NCBI RefSeq assembly: GCF_001751255.1
Contig: NZ_LJGW01000387.1
Location: 18,248-63,468 of the forward strand
Length of the DNA: 45,221 nt
From: Streptomyces nanshensis
Lineage (GTDB): Bacteria > Actinomycetota > Actinomycetes > Streptomycetales > Streptomycetaceae
Direction of reading: 5' to 3'
The notes under the pieces are model-generated. The model did no database searches and was not told the DNA's origin. It worked only from the letters and a program-made list of their open reading frames with translations. Made by a program: the position numbers and the translations under genes. Of this stretch, positions 26,013 to 33,772 are shown in pieces. Every line of letters starts with the position of its first letter. Position 1 is the stretch's first letter.

Positions 26013-27128
26013 GTGATGCTTCAGCGCACGAACCGGCTGCGCGCCCTGGCTCTCGGCGCCGCCGCGGTCTCCGGCGCCCTGGTACTCACCGCCTGCGGCT
26101 CGGACACGAACACCAGCAAGGACACCCAGAAGGCCGCCGCCGACATCAAGTGCGACGGCAAGGGCAAGCTGCTGGCCTCCGGTTCCACGGCACAGAAGAA
26201 CGCCGTGGACGCCTGGGTGAAGAACTACCAGACCGCCTGCAAGGAAACCCAGATCAACTACAAGGACATCGGCTCCGGCGGCGGCGTCCAGGAGTGGCTC
26301 CAGGGCACCACCGCCTTCGCCGGCTCCGACTCCGCGCTCAAGCCGGACGAGGTCGCCAAGTCCAAGAAGGTCTGCAAGGGCGGCCAGGGCGTCAACCTGC
26401 CCATGCTCGGCGGTCCCGTCGCGGTCTCCTACAACCTGGAGGGCGTGGACGACCTCGTCCTGGACGCTCCCACCATCGCCAAGATCTTCGACTCGAAGAT
26501 CAAGAAGTGGAACGACCCGGCGATCAAGAAGCTCAACCCCGACGCCAAGCTGCCGAGCACCGACATCCAGGCGTTCCACCGCTCCGACGAGTCGGGCACC
26601 ACTCAGAACCTCGGCAAGTACCTGGGCACCGCGGCCCCGGGCGACTGGAAGTACCCGGACGAGAAGTCCTGGCAGGCCAAGGGCGGCCAGTCCGCGTCCG
26701 GTTCGGCCGGTGTCGCGCAGCAGGTGAAGCAGACCGACGGCGCGATCGGCTACTTCGAGCTCTCCTACGCCACCGCGAACGACCTCGACAGCGTGAAGGT
26801 CGACACCGGCGCCGGCGAGCCCGTCGAGCCGACCTCGGAGAACGCCTCCAAGGCGATCGCGGACGCCGAGATCAAGGGCAAGGGCAAGGACCTGGCCCTC
26901 GACCTCAACTACAAGACGAAGGCCGAGGGCGCCTACCCGATCGTCCTCGTCACCTACGAGATCGCCTGCGACAAGGGCAACAAGCCCAAGACGCTGGACG
27001 CCACCAAGTCCTTCCTGACCTACACCTCGGGCGAGAACGGCCAGGGCGAACTGTCCAAGCTCGGCTACGCGCCGCTGCCGGACGAGATCGCGCAGAAGGT
27101 CCGCGGCGTCATCCCGGAGCTGTCCTGA
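26013..27128 (+). CDS. pstS: Phosphate ABC transporter substrate-binding lipoprotein PstS
   Basis: A 371-residue protein from GTG 26013, ten bases after GGAAGGA; ATG 26016 is the neighbouring choice. The signal peptide ends in the lipobox LTAC (C28), so the mature protein is lipid-anchored. Phosphate-binding motifs are present: LLASGSTAQKNAV, IGSGGGVQEW, FAGSDSAL and HRSDESGTTQNLGKYL. The PstS fold continues with GGQSASGSAGVAQQV and GAIGYFELSYA. It captures extracellular phosphate for PstCAB. Codon use is very uniform (AAG, GGC, ATC), as in highly expressed genes. PHO-box-like repeats lie upstream and a strong hairpin follows, which should make pstS mRNA more abundant than pstCAB. Confidence 0.97.
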   Translation: MMLQRTNRLRALALGAAAVSGALVLTACGSDTNTSKDTQKAAADIKCDGKGKLLASGSTAQKNAVDAWVKNYQTACKETQINYKDIGSGGGVQEWLQGTTAFAGSDSALKPDEVAKSKKVCKGGQGVNLPMLGGPVAVSYNLEGVDDLVLDAPTIAKIFDSKIKKWNDPAIKKLNPDAKLPSTDIQAFHRSDESGTTQNLGKYLGTAAPGDWKYPDEKSWQAKGGQSASGSAGVAQQVKQTDGAIGYFELSYATANDLDSVKVDTGAGEPVEPTSENASKAIADAEIKGKGKDLALDLNYKTKAEGAYPIVLVTYEIACDKGNKPKTLDATKSFLTYTSGENGQGELSKLGYAPLPDEIAQKVRGVIPELS

Positions 27129-27183
27129 CCGGCGCCTCCGGCCGCCGCGCCGCGCAAGCGGACGGTACGCGCCAGGCGTGAGC

Positions 27184-27209
27184 GGCCGGCCCGGGACTCC
27201 GGGCCGGCC
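27184..27209 (+). terminator. Strong hairpin after pstS (terminator/attenuator)
   Basis: GGCCGGCCCGG (27184-27194), loop GACT and CCGGGCCGGCC (27199-27209): eleven perfect base pairs with a 4-nt loop, 56 bp after the pstS stop and without a T-run. It probably limits read-through into pstC or stabilises the pstS transcript. Confidence 0.8.
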
Positions 27210-27374
27210 CCGCGCCACGGCCAACGGCCGCCCGCCACCGCCCACTTACGGCCACCGTCACCACCCGCGGACCGCCCCACAAAGACCCGACGACGACCCG
27301 AAGACCACCCGACCCAGCGACCCATCCGGTGCACCGCCGCCAGGGGAGACCTCCCCGTCCAGACCGGAGAGACC

Positions 27375-28397
27375 ATGGAAACCACCAGCACATCCGCGCA
27401 GGCACCGCCGCCCGCCGATCCCGCGGACGGCCGCAGCGCCACCGCCACCGCCCCCGTCAAGGGCAAGGCCGTGCGTCCCGGCGACAAGGTCTTCCGCGGC
27501 CTCTCCCGGGGCTCGGGCATCACGCTTCTCGTGATCATGGCCGCGATCGCCGCCTTCCTCGCCTACCGCGCCTCGATCGCCGTCTCCAAGAACTCGGTCA
27601 ACTTCCTGACCGCCTTCGAGTGGAACCCCCAGGGCGACCCGCCCGCCTTCGGCATCGGCGTCCTCGCCTTCGGCACGGTCGTCAGCTCGCTCATCGCGAT
27701 GGTCATCGCGGTGCCCGTCGCCGTCGGCATCGCCCTGTTCGTCTCGCACTACGCGCCGCGCCGGCTCGCCGCCCCGCTCGCGTACGTCATCGACCTGCTG
27801 GCAGCGGTCCCCTCGATCATCTACGGCCTCTGGGGCGCGCTCTTCCTCGTCCCGTACCTCGACGGGCTGACCCGCTGGCTCGACCAATTCCTCGGCTGGA
27901 CAACGGTGTTCGAGATGTCGAACCCCGGCAGTCCGGCCCGTTCGATCTTCACCGTGGGCATCCTGCTCGCGATCATGGTCCTGCCGATCATCACCAACGT
28001 CTCCCGCGAAGTCTTCCTCCAGGCACCGAAGATGTACGAGGAGGCGGCGCTCGCCCTCGGCGCGACGCGCTGGGAGACGATCCGCACCTCCGTCCTCCCC
28101 TTCGGCCGCTCGGGCATCATCTCCGCCTCGATGCTCGGGCTCGGACGCGCGCTCGGCGAGACGATGGCCGTCGCCACGGTGCTCTCCCCGGGCTTCCTCT
28201 TCAGTTGGCACATCCTCGACCCCGGCAGCGGCACCTTCGCGCAGAACATCGCCGCGAAGTTCAACGAGGCCGACGACTTCGGCCGGGACGCGCTGATCGC
28301 CTCGGGTCTCGTCCTGTTCGTCATCACCCTGCTCGTCAACGGCGCGGCCCGCTGGATCATCGCGCGCCGCAAGGAGTACTCGGGGGCCAACGCATGA
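27375..28397 (+). CDS. pstC: Phosphate ABC transporter permease PstC
   Basis: A 340-residue membrane protein from ATG 27375 with GGAGAGACC directly before it. After a cytosolic Ala/Thr-rich start (1-45) there are six hydrophobic segments. The EAA loop appears as EEAALALGATRWETIRTSVLPF, where PstB docks, and the final TM region ends at ARRKEYSG. Motifs VPSIIYGLWGALF and ALGETMAV are typical of PstC. Its stop overlaps the ATG of a small repeat-encoded frame (ATGA at 28394). It forms the inner-membrane channel with PstA. Confidence 0.96.
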   Translation: METTSTSAQAPPPADPADGRSATATAPVKGKAVRPGDKVFRGLSRGSGITLLVIMAAIAAFLAYRASIAVSKNSVNFLTAFEWNPQGDPPAFGIGVLAFGTVVSSLIAMVIAVPVAVGIALFVSHYAPRRLAAPLAYVIDLLAAVPSIIYGLWGALFLVPYLDGLTRWLDQFLGWTTVFEMSNPGSPARSIFTVGILLAIMVLPIITNVSREVFLQAPKMYEEAALALGATRWETIRTSVLPFGRSGIISASMLGLGRALGETMAVATVLSPGFLFSWHILDPGSGTFAQNIAAKFNEADDFGRDALIASGLVLFVITLLVNGAARWIIARRKEYSGANA

Positions 28398-28584
28398 GCG
28401 ACGCACGCACAACCAGCCCGCCGCGGTTCGACGCGGCACTCGCGCCTCTGACTTGTGCGGGCGGAGAAGCGAAGGACAACAGCAGGGGCATGAGCGACGC
28501 ACGCACAACCAACCAGCCGCGGTTCGACGCGGCACTCACACCTCTGACTTGTGCGGGCGGAGAAGCGAAGGAAAGGGGGCAGGC
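28394..28584. repeat. 96-bp tandem duplication between pstC and pstA
   Basis: Unit 1 spans 28394-28489 and unit 2 spans 28490-28584. Over the first 81 bases they differ at only four positions. Both begin ATGAGCGACGCACGC and end with a GAAGGA ribosome-binding-site-like tract before the next ATG. Inside each is the inverted repeat GCCGCG/CGCGGC. pstA itself then begins with ATGAGCGAC, so the same nine bases occur at three starts. This suggests an element inserted at an originally overlapping pstC-pstA junction and then duplicated. Confidence 0.9.
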
Positions 28585-28588
28585 ATGA
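28394..28588 (+). CDS. Small duplicated peptide encoded by the pstC-pstA repeat
   Basis: A 64-codon frame whose ATG overlaps the pstC stop (ATGA, 28394-28397) and whose TGA overlaps the pstA start (ATGA, 28585-28588). It encodes two near-identical 32-residue halves, each starting MSDARTT, with the shared core RFDAAL and LTCAGGEAK and one Cys per half. The second half has its own ATG (28490), preceded by AGGGG, so a 32-residue product is also possible. The exact phase on both sides would keep pstC-pstA translation coupled. No family is recognised. It may be a real peptide or only a translated spacer; nothing in sequence settles this. Confidence 0.5.
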   Translation: MSDARTTSPPRFDAALAPLTCAGGEAKDNSRGMSDARTTNQPRFDAALTPLTCAGGEAKERGQA

Positions 28589-29676
28589 GCGACCACGGCA
28601 ACGCACTTCTCGACAAGCCGCAGGTCTCCGGCCCGCTGCCGTCGGCGCCCGCGCTCACGCGCCGCCGGCTCCCCCGCTGGACCCCGCTCGCCGTCGCCCT
28701 GGTCTCGATCGGGCTCGGCGTCGGTGCCGGCAGTCTCGCGGGCTGGGAGAGCCGTACCCAATGGGGCCTGATCGCCGCCCTGTTGTTCGTCGTCATCACC
28801 TACGCCGTGACGAGCCTCGTCGAGGACCGCCGGCAGGCACGCGACCGGGTGGCCACCAGCGTCATCTGGGTCTGCTTCGTCCTCGCCGTCGTCCCGCTGG
28901 TCTCTCTCGCGTGGACGACGGTCAGCCGCGGCGCGAAGCTCCTGGACGGCTACTTCCTCTCGCACTCCATGGGCGGCATGACCAACCTCGAGGAGGGCGG
29001 CGGCGTTTACCACGCGCTGCTCGGCACCCTCGAACAGGTCGGTCTGGCCACCCTGATCGCCGCGCCGGTCGGTCTGCTGACGGCGGTCTACCTCGTCGAG
29101 TACGGACGGGGACGCCTCGCCCGCGCCGTCACCTTCTTCGTGGACGTCATGACGGGCATCCCGTCCATCGTCGCGGGCCTGTTCGTGCTCGCGTTCTGGA
29201 ACCTGGGCCTGGGCTTCGGCCCGTCCGGCTTCGCGGGTTCGATGGCGCTGGCGATCCTGATGATGCCCGTCGTGGTCCGCTCCACCGAGGAGATGCTCAA
29301 GCTCGTACCGAACGAACTGCGCGAGGCGTCCCTGGCGTTGGGCGTTCCGAAGTGGCGCACGATCCTCAAGGTCGTGATCCCCACGTCGATCGGCGGCATC
29401 GCCACCGGCGTGATGCTCGCGGTGGCCCGCATCACCGGTGAGACCGCGCCCGTGATGCTGCTGGTCTTCGGCAACACGCTGATCAACCCGAACCCCTTCT
29501 CCGGGGCGCAGGAGTCCCTGCCGCTCTACGTGTGGAACCAGTACAAGCTCGGCAACGCGGCGAGCATCGACCGGGCCTGGGCCGGAGCGCTCACGCTCAT
29601 CGCCTTCGTGATGCTGCTCAACCTCGTGGCGCGCGGCATCGCCCGCTGGAAGGCGCCCAAGGCGGGGGGCCGTTGA
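28585..29676 (+). CDS. pstA: Phosphate ABC transporter permease PstA
   Basis: A 363-residue membrane protein from ATG 28585, preceded by GAAGGAAAGGGGG inside the second repeat unit. It has an N-terminal cytosolic segment, two early hydrophobic helices (about 36-52 and 60-77), then the permease domain: GIPSIVAGLFVLAF, the EAA loop REASLALGVPKWRTILKVVIP, and RITGETAPVMLLVFGN. These are PstA hallmarks. It pairs with PstC. The 114-bp gap to pstB is larger than usual for the operon. Translation is probably coupled to the repeat-encoded frame. Confidence 0.96.
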   Translation: MSDHGNALLDKPQVSGPLPSAPALTRRRLPRWTPLAVALVSIGLGVGAGSLAGWESRTQWGLIAALLFVVITYAVTSLVEDRRQARDRVATSVIWVCFVLAVVPLVSLAWTTVSRGAKLLDGYFLSHSMGGMTNLEEGGGVYHALLGTLEQVGLATLIAAPVGLLTAVYLVEYGRGRLARAVTFFVDVMTGIPSIVAGLFVLAFWNLGLGFGPSGFAGSMALAILMMPVVVRSTEEMLKLVPNELREASLALGVPKWRTILKVVIPTSIGGIATGVMLAVARITGETAPVMLLVFGNTLINPNPFSGAQESLPLYVWNQYKLGNAASIDRAWAGALTLIAFVMLLNLVARGIARWKAPKAGGR

Positions 29677-29790
29677 TGCCGCCCGCGCCGTACGCGCCCT
29701 GCGCACCGTGCCCGCCGCAGACGGCGTCGGCACCGCGCACGCCGCCCCCGACCTCCTCGTACTCCCCGCTCCCAGAAAGCGACTGACACC

Positions 29791-30567
29791 ATGGCCAAGC
29801 GCATCGACGTCAGCGGCCTGACAGCCTTCTACGGCTCGCACCGGGCCATCGACGACATCTCCATGAGCGTCGAACCCCGCTCCGTCACGGCCTTCATCGG
29901 CCCCTCCGGCTGCGGCAAGTCGACCTTCCTGCGCACCTTGAACCGTATGCACGAGGTCACCCCCGGCGGCCGCGTCGAGGGCAAGGTGATGCTGGACGAC
30001 GAGGACCTGTACGGGGCGCAGGTCGACCCGGTCTCCGTGCGGCGCACCATCGGCATGGTCTTCCAGCGCCCCAACCCCTTCCCCACGATGTCGATCTACG
30101 ACAACGTCGCGGCGGGTCTGCGCCTGAACGGCCAGAAGAGGAAGCGGGACCTGGACGAGACCGTCGAGCGGTCGCTGAAGGGCGCCAACCTGTGGAACGA
30201 GGTCAAGGACCGTCTGAACAAGCCCGGTTCGGGTCTCTCCGGCGGTCAGCAGCAGCGGCTGTGCATAGCCCGCGCCATCGCCGTACAGCCGCAGGTGCTG
30301 CTCATGGACGAGCCGTGCTCCGCGCTGGACCCGATCTCGACGCTGGCGATCGAGGACCTCATCTCGGAGCTGAAGTCCCGCTTCACGATCGTCATCGTCA
30401 CGCACAACATGCAGCAGGCGGCGCGGGTTTCGGACCGTACGGCCTTCTTCAACCTCGCGGCGGTGGGCGAGCCGGGCAGGCTCATCGAGATCGACGAGAC
30501 CGAGCGGATCTTCTCCAACCCCTCGGTGCAGGCGACGGAGGACTACATCTCCGGGCGCTTCGGCTGA
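29791..30567 (+). CDS. pstB: Phosphate ABC transporter ATP-binding protein PstB
   Basis: A 258-residue ATPase from ATG 29791. Walker A is [10 protein letters not shown]-loop [16 protein letters not shown] (the phosphate-transporter signature), ABC signature [15 protein letters not shown], Walker [14 protein letters not shown] and H-loop IVTHNMQQA. The C-terminal [13 protein letters not shown] and [11 protein letters not shown] complete the PstB pattern. It energises PstCA. It is the last gene of the operon; no phoU follows, unlike in enterobacteria, and a bidirectional terminator lies 147 bp downstream. Confidence 0.97.
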   Translation: MAKRIDVSGLTAFYGSHRAIDDISMSVEPRSVTAFIGPSGCGKSTFLRTLNRMHEVTPGGRVEGKVMLDDEDLYGAQVDPVSVRRTIGMVFQRPNPFPTMSIYDNVAAGLRLNGQKRKRDLDETVERSLKGANLWNEVKDRLNKPGSGLSGGQQQRLCIARAIAVQPQVLLMDEPCSALDPISTLAIEDLISELKSRFTIVIVTHNMQQAARVSDRTAFFNLAAVGEPGRLIEIDETERIFSNPSVQATEDYISGRFG

Positions 30568-30713
30568 GCACGGTCACGTCCGCGCCGCACCGCGGGCTCA
30601 TGCCGAACTCGCCCCTGTACGGCCCCGGTCGCGGAACCGGCCGCCGGGCGGCGTCACGGCCGCCCGCTCACACTGCCTCGCGGTGCTGCATGGCGGTGCC
30701 ACCGCAAGGCGAC

Positions 30714-30746
30714 GGGCTCGCCCCCGACACCACCGGGGGCGAGCCC
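30714..30746. terminator. Perfect bidirectional terminator between pstB and pit
   Basis: GGGCTCGCCCCCG (30714-30726), a 7-nt loop and CGGGGGCGAGCCC (30734-30746): thirteen paired bases between two convergent transcripts, so it can terminate both pstSCAB and the phoU-like/pit operon. Confidence 0.92.
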
Positions 30747-30773
30747 ACTCCGTACGACGTTCTCCCGCGGCCG

Positions 30774-31769
30774 TCAGCCGAAGCAGAGCAGCACGAGCCA
30801 ATAGCAGACCGCGGCGACCGCGGCACCCGCCGGCATCGTGATGAACCAGCCGGCCACGATGTTCTTCGCCACTCCCCAACGCACGGCCGACACCCGCTTC
30901 GTCGCGCCGACGCCCATGATCGCGGAAGTGATGACGTGCGTCGTGGAGATGGGCGCGTCGAAGATGAAGGACGCCGTGTACATCACCGACGACGCGGTCG
31001 TCTCGGCCGCGAACCCCTGCGACGGGTCGACCTCGATGATGCGGCGGCCCAGCGTCCGCATGATGCGCCAGCCGCCCGCGTACGTACCGAGCGACAGCGT
31101 GAGCGCACAGGAGATCTTCACCCACGTCGGGATGGAGTTGGTGTCGTGCAGATCCGCGATGGTGAGCGCCATCACGACGACACCCATCGTCTTCTGCGCG
31201 TCCTGCAGACCGTGCCCGAGCGCCATGCTCGACGCCGAGACGGTCTGCGCCATGCGGAAACCCCGCTTCGCGCGGTGGGGGTTGGAGTTGCGGAACAGCC
31301 AGAGGATGACGCACATGGCGAGATAGCCGAGCACCAGCCCGATGAGGGGCGAGATGAACATCGGCAGGACGACCTTCTCGATCACCCCGGACCAGATCAC
31401 GGTGATACCGCCCGCCAGCGCCGCGCCCACCAGACCGCCGAACAGCGCGTGGGACGAGGACGAGGGCAGGCCGAAGTACCAGGTGACCAGGTTCCAGACG
31501 ATGGCCCCCATCAGGCCCGAGAAGAGAATGGCCATCCCGCTCTGGCCGTGCGGGGTCTCGATGAGTCCCTTGCTGACGGTCTTGGCGACCCCGCTGCCCA
31601 GGAAGGCTCCGGCGAGGTTCATCACGGCGGCCATCGACAGGGCGGCACGCGGCGTCAACGCACGGGTGGAGACAGCCGTGGCGATCGCGTTCGCCGAGTC
31701 GTGGAAGCCGTTCGTATACGTGAAGAAGAGCGCGACCCCGATGGTCACGACAAGAGCGAACGTGTCCAC
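30774..31769 (-). CDS. pit: PiT family low-affinity inorganic phosphate transporter
   Basis: A 331-residue membrane protein from GTG 31769, five bases after the DUF47 gene stop. PiT signatures are TNGFHDSANAIATAVSTRAL near the N-terminus and its C-terminal duplicate around DAPISTTHVITSAIMGVGA, plus WYFGLPSSSSHALFGGLVGA. About ten hydrophobic segments are visible. These carriers import metal-phosphate driven by protons. Co-transcription with the DUF47/PhoU-like gene is the normal arrangement. It gives constitutive uptake opposite the high-affinity pst system. Confidence 0.95.
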   Translation of the reverse strand: MDTFALVVTIGVALFFTYTNGFHDSANAIATAVSTRALTPRAALSMAAVMNLAGAFLGSGVAKTVSKGLIETPHGQSGMAILFSGLMGAIVWNLVTWYFGLPSSSSHALFGGLVGAALAGGITVIWSGVIEKVVLPMFISPLIGLVLGYLAMCVILWLFRNSNPHRAKRGFRMAQTVSASSMALGHGLQDAQKTMGVVVMALTIADLHDTNSIPTWVKISCALTLSLGTYAGGWRIMRTLGRRIIEVDPSQGFAAETTASSVMYTASFIFDAPISTTHVITSAIMGVGATKRVSAVRWGVAKNIVAGWFITMPAGAAVAAVCYWLVLLCFG

Positions 31770-31774
31770 GGAGG

Positions 31775-32395
31775 TCAGGACTCCTTGACCGCGATGGTCT
31801 CGACCGTGTTCGCCACGTGCTCGAAGGCGTCCGCCGCCTCCTCCAGCACGTCCACGACCTGCTTGAGCTTCATGACGTCCATCGCGTCGTACTTGCCGTT
31901 GAAGAGGTACGCGAGCAGCTTGCGGTGGATCTGGTCGGCCTGGTTCTCCAGCCTGTTGACCTCGATCCAGTACTCGGTGAGGTTCTCCATCGTGCGCAGA
32001 TGCGGCATGGCCTCCGCGGTGAGGTCCGCGGCCCGCGCGAGCACCTCGATCTGCTGCTCGATGCCTTTGGGCAACTGCTCGATCTCGTAGAGGACGACAA
32101 GATCGACGGCCTCTTCCATGTAATCCATGATGTCGTCGAGCGACGAGGCCAGCTTGTAGATGTCCTCCCGGTCGAACGGCGTGATGAAGGAGGAGTTGAG
32201 CTGGTGGAAGATCGCATGCGTCGCGTCGTCGCCCGCGTGCTCGGCTGCCCGCATCCGTTCGGCGATCTCGGCGCGAGCGGAGGACTCCGCCCCGAGCAGT
32301 TCCATGAGGAGCTTCGAGCCCGTGACGATGTTGTCCGCGGAAGCGGCGAACATGTCGTAGAAGCTCGTCTCCCTTGGGGTCAGACGAAAGCGCAC
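31775..32395 (-). CDS. DUF47 (PhoU-like) phosphate transport accessory protein
   Basis: A 206-residue all-helical protein from GTG 32395, with GAGGAT upstream. It starts MRFRLTPRETSFYDMFAAS. Metal-binding helices carry the motifs FITPFDREDIYKLASSLDDIMDYMEEAVD and VNRLENQADQIHRKLLAYLF, typical of DUF47/PhoU-type proteins that coordinate iron or other metal clusters. It precedes pit in an operon and probably modulates that transporter. A longer frame upstream is not family-like. Confidence 0.93.
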   Translation of the reverse strand: MRFRLTPRETSFYDMFAASADNIVTGSKLLMELLGAESSARAEIAERMRAAEHAGDDATHAIFHQLNSSFITPFDREDIYKLASSLDDIMDYMEEAVDLVVLYEIEQLPKGIEQQIEVLARAADLTAEAMPHLRTMENLTEYWIEVNRLENQADQIHRKLLAYLFNGKYDAMDVMKLKQVVDVLEEAADAFEHVANTVETIAVKES

Positions 32396-32525
32396 TGGAG
32401 ATCCTCGAGGTGAATCGGAAACGGTCTCTGATGCTAAGCGCATCATCCGGCCACTGCGAGGCGGCCTCCGACAGTGTCGCCCATAGCTGACTGTGCCCTG
32501 AAGGGCCCTCCCCGAATCCGCTACG

Positions 32526-32546
32526 ATATACCCACGAGGGGTATAT
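32526..32546. promoter_or_regulatory. CsoR operator-like palindrome
   Basis: ATATACCC (32526-32533), spacer ACGAG and GGGTATAT (32539-32546): perfect 8-bp arms matching the TACCC/GGGTA pattern bound by copper sensor CsoR. It lies 114 bp upstream of csoR, so autoregulation is expected. It is also 131 bp upstream of the divergent DUF47 gene. Confidence 0.82.
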
Positions 32547-32659
32547 TTTGCGCGGGTCGGGACGTCTCCACCAGGCCCTCGGCAGCGCACAATTCAGGCC
32601 ATCGACACCTATCCCGGACGGACTCTGCACGGGCCGTCCGGCCGACACGTGGAGGGTTC

Positions 32660-33061
32660 ATGACGACGGCCGGCGCCTCCGACCTCCCGGACACCGCCGA
32701 CGGCACCGACGGCAGCCGCGGTGACAGCGGCGCTGCGGCGAGCGGCGACGATCGCTGCTCCGCGCACGCCGCGACCGGCGAGCACGGCTACAGCAAGGAC
32801 AAGGACGCCCACCTCAAGCGGCTCCGGCGCATCGAGGGCCAGGTGCGGGGCCTCCAGCGCATGGTCGAGGAGGACGTCTACTGCATCGACGTCCTCACCC
32901 AGGTCTCCGCGTCGACGAAGGCACTCCAGTCCTTCGCACTGCGGCTGCTGGAGGAGCATCTGCGGCACTGTGTCGCACATGCGGCGAAGGAGGGCGGTAC
33001 GGAGATGGACGAGAAGGTGGAGGAGGCGACGGCCGCCATCGCCCGCCTGATGCGTACGTAA
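32660..33061 (+). CDS. csoR: Copper-sensing transcriptional repressor CsoR
   Basis: A 133-residue protein from ATG 32660 with GGAGGG upstream. The DUF156 four-helix domain starts near residue 48 (KDAHLKRLRRIEGQVRGLQRMVEED). The Cu(I) ligands of CsoR are present as C75 (VYCIDVL), H100 and C104 (EEHLRHC). An N-terminal extension of about 45 residues with Cys and His is disordered. Cu(I) binding releases DNA and derepresses copper efflux genes. None of these lies in this window, so targets are elsewhere; the palindrome at 32526-32546 suggests autoregulation. Position beside pit/pst fits S. coelicolor SCO4136. Confidence 0.93.
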   Translation: MTTAGASDLPDTADGTDGSRGDSGAAASGDDRCSAHAATGEHGYSKDKDAHLKRLRRIEGQVRGLQRMVEEDVYCIDVLTQVSASTKALQSFALRLLEEHLRHCVAHAAKEGGTEMDEKVEEATAAIARLMRT

Positions 33062-33348
33062 CCCGCCGCCCACGCAAGGGCCGAGAGGCCGGGCGGTGGC
33101 GCCGGGCGCGGACCTCCGCACAACGGAACACGCGGCGTGACACGTGGCATGACACGTGACGGAACACACAGCGAAGGAACGCCTCGGGAGACGGAGAAGA
33201 GGTCGGGAACGGGGACGGGAACGGGGACGGCGACGGCCCGTTCACCGCGCCAACTCAGGGCCCTTCCGCCTGCTTTCGCCCACTTCCTACAGCTTCCGGC
33301 GACTCCGCCCGCTTCCCCTCTGCTCCGCCCCGTTCGCCCCCGTACCGC

Positions 33349-33648
33349 TCAACTGGGCCGTCCCGAGGGCTGCGTGGCGCGTCCGGTCTGCGCGGGCCTG
33401 GACGGTGCGGAGCAGCGCGGCACCGCACGGGGCACCGACTGCCAGGCGGTCTCGTCCACCTCGCCGGGCACGGTGCCGAGCACCTCGTCGATACGGGCGA
33501 GGCTCAGCCGCTCCTCGCCCGCCGCCTCCGCCGCGGAGGCCGCGATCATCAGCTCGCCGCACAGCTCGATCTCGGCGAGGGCCACGTGATCCTGGACCAC
33601 AGAACCCCGCGAACCACGACCGGACGGACCGGGGACGCTGCCAGGCAC
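33349..33648 (-). CDS. Conserved hypothetical protein
   Basis: A 99-residue frame from GTG 33648, chosen because GAGGAGG lies eight bases upstream. The central part VQDHVALAEIELCGELMIAASAAEAAGEERLSLARIDEVLG reads as a well-formed helical domain with a balanced composition, unlike the Arg/Pro-rich shadow frames around it. The tail is Pro/Ser/Arg-rich. No family beyond actinomycete hypothetical proteins is recognised; it may be a small regulatory or adaptor protein. It lies downstream of and convergent with csoR. Confidence 0.7.
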   Translation of the reverse strand: MPGSVPGPSGRGSRGSVVQDHVALAEIELCGELMIAASAAEAAGEERLSLARIDEVLGTVPGEVDETAWQSVPRAVPRCSAPSRPAQTGRATQPSGRPS

Positions 33649-33772
33649 ACGCACCACCTCCTCGTGTATCCCCACAGTAGGTACGGGCGCACCCTCCGCA
33701 CATGGCAATTCCGAACCATTTCGCACTCGTCACCGCAGCCGGAACGTGCTGTGCGAACACGGTCCAAGACGC

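Noticed and set aside
28394..28584. CRISPR array reading of the pstC-pstA repeats
   Set aside because: Only two long, adjacent, nearly identical units without spacers and with no cas genes.
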